A stretch of 10,495 nucleotides of DNA from Blautia sp. (GTDB lineage Bacteria > Bacillota > Clostridia > Lachnospirales > Lachnospiraceae). The stretch spans positions 1-10,495 of the forward strand of contig JAFOJB010000216.1 of assembly GCA_017420455.1 (NCBI GenBank), in the 5' to 3' direction. Shown here one piece after another: positions 6,137-10,495 of the stretch. The stretch's first letter is position 1; each line of letters starts with the position of its first letter. Under the pieces are notes generated by a model. It saw nothing but the letters and a program-made list of their open reading frames with translations, made no database searches and was not told where the DNA came from. A program made the translations under genes and the position numbers.

Positions 6137-6868
6137 ATGGGAGCACATATTCTGATCGTGGAGGATGAAGAAAAGCTTGCGCGATTCGTGGAACTGGAGC
6201 TTTTGCATGAAGGATATCAGGTGAACAAAGCGGCGAACGGCAGGGATGCCCTGAAGGACGCGCTGGAGAATACCTATGACCTGATCCTTCTGGATATCAT
6301 GCTTCCCGGGCTGAACGGGCTTGAGGTCCTGCGCCGGCTGCAGAAGGAAAAGCCTACGCCGGTGATCCTCCTGACGGCCAGGGACGCGGTGATGGACAAG
6401 GTCTCCGGCCTGGATGCCGGAGCGGTGGACTATATTACCAAGCCCTTTGCCATCGAGGAGCTGCTGGCCAGGATCCGGGTGGCCCTGAAGCTGCATCCGG
6501 TAGTGGCCGGGGCAGTCCAGCAGGAAGACAGTGCACTTATGGTACAGGAGGGGATCCTCACATGGGGTCCTCTTACTTTGGATGAGCCAAGACATCAGGT
6601 GAAGTACGCAAATCATGAGATATCCCTGACGAACCGGGAGTTCCTCATGCTGAAGACTCTGCTGGAGAACCAGGATATCGTTCTTTCCAGAGATACGCTT
6701 CTGGAGAAGGTCTGCGGCTATGAATATATGGGCGAGACCAATGTAATCGACGTCTATATCCGGTATCTGCGCTCTAAGATCGATGATGTCTTTTCGGTTA
6801 AAATGATCCACACTGTCAGGGGAGTGGGGTATGTCGTCAAGTCCTGGGAGGCGGAAGGCAGGGAGTAA
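6137..6868 (+). CDS. OmpR/PhoB-family response regulator
   Basis: This is a DNA-binding response regulator of 243 residues. The receiver domain (about 1-117) has the acidic pocket VEDEE at 8-12, the phospho-acceptor Asp53 in LILLDIMLPG, the switch threonine in VILLTARD (Thr80) and Lys102 in TKPF. The C-terminal winged helix (about 140-238) shows LTNREFLMLKTLLEN, then LEKVCGYEYMGETNVIDV, and ends with the family signature IHTVRGVGYVV. All residues needed for phosphorylation are present. The start has a purine-rich binding region inside the preceding gene. Partner kinase: the histidine kinase 113 bases downstream. Targets are unknown; autoregulation is common in this family but no operator is visible to me. 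Confidence 0.95.
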   Translation: MGAHILIVEDEEKLARFVELELLHEGYQVNKAANGRDALKDALENTYDLILLDIMLPGLNGLEVLRRLQKEKPTPVILLTARDAVMDKVSGLDAGAVDYITKPFAIEELLARIRVALKLHPVVAGAVQQEDSALMVQEGILTWGPLTLDEPRHQVKYANHEISLTNREFLMLKTLLENQDIVLSRDTLLEKVCGYEYMGETNVIDVYIRYLRSKIDDVFSVKMIHTVRGVGYVVKSWEAEGRE

Positions 6869-6981
6869 GGAACTGCCTGCGCCTGCAGACAACTTGCTGT
6901 ACTGCGGCAGATTCTGAGCCGGAAAAGGCGGAAAAGCGGTATGAAGCCGTCCGGCGCTGCCGGGACAGGGAAAGGGACAAT

Positions 6982-8265
6982 ATGGGAGGAAAAGAAAAAT
7001 CCCTGAATACATCTGACAACAGAAAACGGGTTACTTCCATTACCAGAAAACTGCATTTTCATCAGATCAGGAAAAATACGGGCATCTACGTGGCGGCAGA
7101 TGCCCTTCTTCTTATCTTTTCCTGCTGCTTCTGGCTGGCCGGACAGGAGATGGCGGCGCTGGGAAGCCTTACCTGGCAGCGCAGAAGGGGGATTGCAGGA
7201 GGAGAAGGGGGAGAGCTTCTGTACCAGGTCTGGGACAAGGAGAAGAACCTGCTGTTTGAAGCCTCCCTGAATCAGTTTCTGGGAAGCATGCTTATCGCGG
7301 TTTCTGTTCTTTTTGCGGTGCAGTTTGCCTGCATGTGGATCTTCTATTTCCGGGAGGACGGAAGGATCCGGAAGATTTTAAGTCCGCTGGACCAGCTGGC
7401 TCTTCGGGCGGATGAGCTTTCCAGGATCTCTTTTTCCGAGGATAAATACCAGATGCTGGAGGAAGCCATCACCCAGATCCGGCCGGAGGACGCGAAGACG
7501 GTATCTCTGGGGGACCGGGACCTGCAGGGGGTGGAGGCGGCCATGAATAACCTGCTGATCCGGATGCGGGATACCTACCGGCAGCAGGCCCGTTTTGTGA
7601 ATGACGCGTCCCATGAGCTTCGCACCCCCATCGCCGTGATTCAGGGGTATGTGAATATGCTGGACCGGTGGGGAAAGGAGGACCAGAAGATCCTGGAGGA
7701 ATCCATCACAGCGATCCGGCATGAAGCGGATCACATGAATCATCTGGTGGAGCAGCTTCTCTTCCTGGCCAGAGGCGACAGCGGAAAGACCACTCTCCAT
7801 CTGGAGCAGGTGGATCTGAACGACATGATGCAGGAGGTGTATGAGGAATCCTTCATGATCGACGAAAACCATGTCTACCGGTACCTCGGATTGCAGGAAA
7901 AAGATCTTTTCGGAAAGACCGCTTCTTTGAAGATTTCCGCGGATCCCGGGCTTCTGAAGCAGGCGGTTCGGATCCTGGTGGACAATGCCGCCAAGTACAC
8001 CAAAGCAGGGGACGAGATCCTGCTGGGATGCGGCAGAACGCCCGGCGGGGAATATTATATCCAGGTCCAGGACACAGGGATCGGCATGGAGGAAGCGGAT
8101 GTGCAGCACATGTTTGAGCGGTTCTACCGCTCCGACGATGTCCGCGCCTACGACGGCACAGGCCTTGGTCTCTCCATCGCCAAGTGGATCGTGGACAAAC
8201 ACAAGGGACATTTCGAAATTCTCTCCCGTCCCGGGATGGGAACCCGGATCCGGATTCTGCTATGA
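6982..8265 (+). CDS. Membrane sensor histidine kinase
   Basis: This is a sensor kinase of 427 residues that should phosphorylate the response regulator just upstream. It has two membrane helices, at about 34-53 and 101-123. They enclose a short outside loop of under 50 residues, too small for a typical sensor fold, so the signal may be sensed within the membrane or through a partner. A HAMP-like linker follows (SPLDQLALRADELSRI). The HisKA domain contains FVNDASHELRTPIAVIQGY with His211. The ATPase domain has the N-box LVDNAAKYT (Asn335), G1 DTGIGM (Asp364), the F-box MFERFYRSD and G2 GTGLGLSIA. Start ATG 6982 has AAAGGGA directly upstream. The 113-base gap after the regulator stays open in this frame without an ATG, GTG or TTG, and includes an imperfect stem (GCCGGA 6918-6923 with TCCGGC 6950-6955). 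No intrinsic terminator is visible after the stop. Confidence 0.94.
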   Translation: MGGKEKSLNTSDNRKRVTSITRKLHFHQIRKNTGIYVAADALLLIFSCCFWLAGQEMAALGSLTWQRRRGIAGGEGGELLYQVWDKEKNLLFEASLNQFLGSMLIAVSVLFAVQFACMWIFYFREDGRIRKILSPLDQLALRADELSRISFSEDKYQMLEEAITQIRPEDAKTVSLGDRDLQGVEAAMNNLLIRMRDTYRQQARFVNDASHELRTPIAVIQGYVNMLDRWGKEDQKILEESITAIRHEADHMNHLVEQLLFLARGDSGKTTLHLEQVDLNDMMQEVYEESFMIDENHVYRYLGLQEKDLFGKTASLKISADPGLLKQAVRILVDNAAKYTKAGDEILLGCGRTPGGEYYIQVQDTGIGMEEADVQHMFERFYRSDDVRAYDGTGLGLSIAKWIVDKHKGHFEILSRPGMGTRIRILL

Positions 8266-8298
8266 AGGTTTCTCACAGCCACCTTGCTTCAACTCTGT

Positions 8299-8838
8299 TC
8301 AGAGGAGGTCATTGATCCGGATCGAAAACCCCGGATAGACAGATACAGGAATGAAGTCGGAGAAAGACCAGGTTTTATACTGCCGGGGAAACACATAAAC
8401 AGACACATTTTCCTCCTGCGGATTTATGATCCAGTATTCTTTTACCCCTGCACCCTGGTACAGCATCAGTTTTCTGTAATAGTCCTGTTCAAAGGTACCG
8501 GGAGATGTGATTTCTATGATCCAGTCGGGAGCTCCGTCCAGGCCTTTCTCAGTGAATTTGGAAGGATCACAGCAAACCAGGACATCCGGCTGTACGATTA
8601 CGGAATTGTCAGAAAACAGATTGACATCAAAAGGAGCAGTATAAGTTTCACAATTCCCGTGATGATCGGTTATGTAATTATCTATGGCGGTATGAAGCCT
8701 GCCGGAAATTCTCTGGTGCTTTCTGGAAGGAGCGGCAAGCATATATAAACTCCCGTCGATCAGTTCTGCCCGGGTACCTTCAGGGATATTCTCAAGATCC
8801 TCTGCGGTGTATATTTTTCCTTTCGGGAATGCTGTCAT
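8299..8838 (-). CDS. Uma2-family protein (PD-(D/E)XK nuclease-like, DUF820)
   Basis: This is a 179-residue protein of the Uma2/DUF820 family, which has a restriction-endonuclease-like PD-(D/E)XK fold. The family pattern is visible: the helix-proximal Glu25 in AELIDGSLYM, Asp85 in VQPDVLVCCD, then DWIIEITSPGT with Glu109, followed by YYRKLMLYQGAGVKEYWIINP. Putative metal-site residues are therefore kept. The real function of such proteins is not settled; they are often found in many scattered copies. AGGAGG (8846-8851) lies 7 bases ahead of the ATG at 8836-8838. The gene is a single unit running against the kinase gene, with only 33 bases between the two stops. A sampled stretch of this gene is about 43% GC against about 60% in a sampled stretch of the kinase, which suggests acquisition by transfer. 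No partner toxin, methylase or recombinase is next to it. Confidence 0.88.
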   Translation of the reverse strand: MTAFPKGKIYTAEDLENIPEGTRAELIDGSLYMLAAPSRKHQRISGRLHTAIDNYITDHHGNCETYTAPFDVNLFSDNSVIVQPDVLVCCDPSKFTEKGLDGAPDWIIEITSPGTFEQDYYRKLMLYQGAGVKEYWIINPQEENVSVYVFPRQYKTWSFSDFIPVSVYPGFSIRINDLL

Positions 8839-8907
8839 GGTAGTTCCTCCTCTTTACTGGCCGTAATAAGTATTTCACATAGCATATGGATTCCTGTCTT
8901 GTAAACT

Positions 8908-8937
8908 ATTATATAGTAAATGAAAAACCACCGTCAA
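8908..8937 (-). promoter_or_regulatory. Sigma-A-type promoter for the Uma2 gene
   Basis: On the minus strand a -35 box TTGACG (8937 down to 8932) is followed after 18 bases by a perfect -10 box TATAAT (8913 down to 8908). Transcription would begin near 8901, about 63 bases before the start codon. The -35 box lies only 7 bases from the outer end of the long inverted repeat at 8945-9032. Confidence 0.75.
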
Positions 8938-8944
8938 GTCAGGA

Positions 8945-9032
8945 GAGCCGACAAACGCCGAAAACACATCAGTCGTTACAGTTCACGGTCTCATCGGCCG
9001 GGGACTGATGTGTTTTCGGCCTTTGTCGGCTC
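8945..9032. repeat. Long inverted repeat with 30-base arms
   Basis: The left arm 8945-8974 and right arm 9003-9032 are complementary at 29 of 30 positions; the only mismatch involves C8956. The 28-base loop (8975-9002) together with the start of the right arm is a reverse-strand copy of the dispersed palindromic repeat. The start of the left-arm motif (GAAAACACATCAGTC, 8960-8974) equals the beginning of a forward copy. The structure therefore looks like two copies facing each other, the forward one cut short. No T-tract follows either arm, so it is not a simple terminator. It could extrude as a cruciform or fold as one very stable RNA hairpin. Confidence 0.85.
8975..9007 (-). repeat. Dispersed palindromic repeat, copy 3 (minus strand)
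   Basis: Read on the minus strand this copy runs CAGTCCCCGGCCGATGAG and then ACCGTGAACTGTAAC. It matches copy 1 with small changes. Its outer flank (ACACAT and GAAAAC, running to about 9017) is also shared with copy 1. It fills the loop and the inner end of the right arm of the long inverted repeat. Confidence 0.75.
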
Positions 9033-9089
9033 CTCGCCCGTCCGCCTTATCATGTCCGTTCCCGGGATTCGCTCGCTGCCAAAGGGTTG

Positions 9090-9122
9090 CAGTCCCCGGC
9101 CGGGGAGACTGTGAACTGTAAC
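9090..9122 (+). repeat. Dispersed palindromic repeat, copy 4
   Basis: This copy has the core CCCCGGCCGGGGAGACTG followed by TGAACTGTAAC. CAGTC (9090-9094) can pair with GACTG (9107-9111), with CCC/GGG inside and one bulged A; alternatively CAGT pairs with ACTG at 9115-9118. Its 3' end TGAACTGTAAC is identical to copy 3. Confidence 0.7.
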
Positions 9123-9125
9123 CAT

Positions 9126-9157
9126 CAGTCCCAGGACGGTGAGGCCGTGAATTGTAA
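9126..9157 (+). repeat. Dispersed palindromic repeat, copy 5 (diverged)
   Basis: This copy follows copy 4 after three bases. It reads CAGTCCCAGGACGGTGAGG and then CCGTGAATTGTAA, with a small internal stem ACGG/CCGT. It is the most changed copy but keeps the spacing and both ends of the unit. Confidence 0.55.
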
Positions 9158-9159
9158 TT

Positions 9160-9208
9160 CCCCGCGCAAGGGTGCCCCCCTGTTTCACCCTTGCGCGGGG
9201 TTTTTCTT
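9160..9208 (+). terminator. Strong intrinsic terminator without a clear upstream sense gene
   Basis: CCCCGCGCAAGGGTG (9160-9174) and CACCCTTGCGCGGGG (9186-9200) make a perfect 15-bp stem with an 11-base loop. TTTTTCTT follows at 9201-9208. The T-tract is present only for + strand transcription. The nearest + strand gene upstream ends at 8265, and the gene in between is on the minus strand. The structure lies 69 bases before the ATPase start codon at 9277. Confidence 0.9.
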
Positions 9209-9276
9209 TGTGTTACCATACATAGTAAAAGGAACTGAAGAATTCTTTTTGGGAGAGTAGTTTTTGGAGGTTTTGT

Positions 9277-10470
9277 ATGAAGATCGTACTTCAGAATTTG
9301 ACCAAGCGTTACCCGAACCGCAACCGGAAGATCAAACAGGATGTGATCGCGGTAAACGACTTCACCTTTGAGATCCCTGACGGAAAGCTGATCGGTCTTC
9401 TGGGGCCGTCCGGCTGCGGAAAGAGCACGACCCTGAATATGATCTGCGGGCTGGAAAAACCCAGCAGCGGAAAGATCTTTTTCGGGGAGGATGATGTGAC
9501 AGAGCTTCCTCCGGAGAACCGGGGAGTGGGGATGGTCTTCCAGAGCTATGCCCTGTACCCCCATCTGACGGTCCGGCAGAATATCCTGTTTCCTCTGGAA
9601 AATCTGAAGGGGGACGCACGTCCCTCCAGGGAGGAGATGCAAAAAAAGGCCGAAGAAGCGGCCCGCCTGGTACAGATCGACATGCTGCTGGACAGAAAGC
9701 CCAGCGAGCTCTCCGGAGGCCAGCAGCAGAGAGTGGCCATTGCCAGGGCGCTGGTGAAAATGCCGCGGGTGCTGCTCCTGGACGAACCGCTCTCCAACCT
9801 GGACGCCCGTCTCCGGCTGCAGACCAGGGAGGAAATCCGCAGGATCCAGAGAGAGACCGGTATCACCACCGTATTTGTGACCCACGACCAGGAGGAAGCC
9901 ATGAGCATTTCAGACCTCATCGTGGTCATGGAAACCGGGGTGGTGCAGCAGATCGGAAAGCCTCAGGAGGTCTATGAGAATCCCAGGAACCTGTTTGTCG
10001 CCAAATTCCTGGGGACACCTCCCATCAATGTTTTCGAAGGAAGGATCCGCGGCGGAAAGCTGTATATGGGAGAGGATCTGATCTATGAAAACGTGAAGGA
10101 GATATCGGAAGGGAAAAACGGAGGGGCATCTTCCGCGACGGATCAGACGGTCACCGTCGGAATCCGGCCGGAGGGCTTTATTCCGGACGAAAACGGCCCG
10201 CTTTGCTGCCGTCTGAATGCGGTGGAGGTCATGGGAAGGGATACCAGCGTGGTCTTTACCCATCCTGCATCTCCGGCAAAGGAAAACAGGGCGATCGTGA
10301 GCTCCGACGATATCCGGGAGCTTCAGGGGAGCACGGTAAACTTCTCCCTGAAGCCCCACAAGGTATATCTCTTCCGGGAAAACGGAGAGAGGATCCTTTA
10401 CACGGCCGAAGCTCCTGCCGGAAAAGGGAAGGGCCGGGAAGCCGTGCTCTCCGGGACGGAAAAACAGTAA
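9277..10470 (+). CDS. ABC importer ATP-binding protein (MalK/UgpC type)
   Basis: This is the ATPase subunit of an ABC importer in the group that serves sugars, glycerol-phosphate and similar solutes. The 397-residue length fits a nucleotide-binding domain plus a C-terminal regulatory (TOBE/OB-fold) domain. The motifs are Walker A GPSGCGKST at 43-51, Q-loop MVFQSYALYPH with Gln89, signature LSGGQ at 145-149, Walker B VLLLDEP with Glu170, the D-loop SNLDARLR, and His203 in VTHDQEEAM. The GTPPINVFEG stretch (246-255) marks the start of the C-terminal part, and VGIRPEGF is typical of the TOBE region. GGAGG (9266-9270) lies 6 bases before ATG. The next gene begins 18 bases after the stop, so this is the first visible gene of an operon. 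No clear promoter is visible between the terminator at 9160-9208 and the start, so expression may depend on reading through it. The substrate is not known. Confidence 0.93.
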   Translation: MKIVLQNLTKRYPNRNRKIKQDVIAVNDFTFEIPDGKLIGLLGPSGCGKSTTLNMICGLEKPSSGKIFFGEDDVTELPPENRGVGMVFQSYALYPHLTVRQNILFPLENLKGDARPSREEMQKKAEEAARLVQIDMLLDRKPSELSGGQQQRVAIARALVKMPRVLLLDEPLSNLDARLRLQTREEIRRIQRETGITTVFVTHDQEEAMSISDLIVVMETGVVQQIGKPQEVYENPRNLFVAKFLGTPPINVFEGRIRGGKLYMGEDLIYENVKEISEGKNGGASSATDQTVTVGIRPEGFIPDENGPLCCRLNAVEVMGRDTSVVFTHPASPAKENRAIVSSDDIRELQGSTVNFSLKPHKVYLFRENGERILYTAEAPAGKGKGREAVLSGTEKQ

Positions 10471-10488
10471 AGACGCGGAGGTAGAAAA

Positions 10489-10495
10489 ATGGATA
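10489..10495 (+). CDS. Start of the next gene (only two codons visible)
   Basis: GGAGG (10477-10481) is followed 7 bases later by ATG 10489 and GAT, then the window ends. In operons led by a MalK/UgpC-type ATPase the next gene is often a permease or the substrate-binding protein, but nothing in these bases shows which. Confidence 0.55.

Noticed and set aside
8945..9032. The long inverted repeat as terminal repeats of an insertion sequence
   Set aside because: Only 28 bases lie between the arms, with no transposase nearby. It is a hairpin, not an element with ends.
8983..9885. A 300-codon minus-strand open frame overlapping the ABC ATPase and the intergenic repeats, containing SRPHRPGT-like peptides also seen in frames at 1947-2228 and 8920-9114
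   Set aside because: The recurring peptide is only the translation of the dispersed DNA repeat. Most of the frame is the shadow of the ATPase gene, whose own motifs are complete.

Overview
The window looks like chromosomal DNA from a Gram-positive Clostridia member, most likely a Lachnospiraceae-type gut anaerobe. This rests on AGGAGG-type ribosome binding sites, clear sigma-A promoters, a lone SpoIIAA-like STAS protein, a DUF4342-type UBA protein placed before a two-component system, and a base composition a little above 50% GC by eye. This is inference: there is no rRNA or marker gene to settle it.

Layout, left to right. (1) 1-1942, +: the 3' part of an amino-acid (glutamate-type) ABC importer, with the tail of one permease, a second permease and the ATPase in tightly overlapping order. 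(2) 2056-4184, +: a well-formed promoter, then a class-I glutamine-amidotransferase-like (peptidase C26) hydrolase and a membrane-anchored EEP-fold hydrolase. (3) 4263-5014, +: a self-contained transcription unit with promoter, two-hairpin leader, STAS protein, an array of about ten 17-bp tandem repeats in the 3' untranslated region, and an intrinsic terminator. (4) 5231-5443, +: a 70-residue protein of unknown function followed by a probable terminator. (5) 5601-8265, +: a UBA-like membrane protein, an OmpR-family response regulator and a sensor histidine kinase. (6) 8299-8838, -: a lone Uma2-family protein, visibly poorer in GC than the kinase next to it, with its own promoter. (7) 8839-9276: a divergent intergenic region holding a long inverted repeat, several copies of a short palindromic repeat, and a strong intrinsic terminator on the + strand with no evident sense gene in front of it. 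(8) 9277-10495, +: an ABC importer ATPase of the MalK/UgpC type and the first codons of the next gene.

The most unusual material is non-coding. A short hairpin-forming repeat (core CCCCGGCCGGTGAGACCGTG) recurs in three separate intergenic spaces and in both orientations, and it takes part in the long inverted repeat at 8945-9032. The 17-bp array lies inside a transcribed 3' untranslated region. The orphan terminator at 9160-9205 suggests a leader or attenuator, a small RNA, or a long antisense 3' end of the kinase operon running over the Uma2 gene. The protein-coding genes belong to recognisable families.
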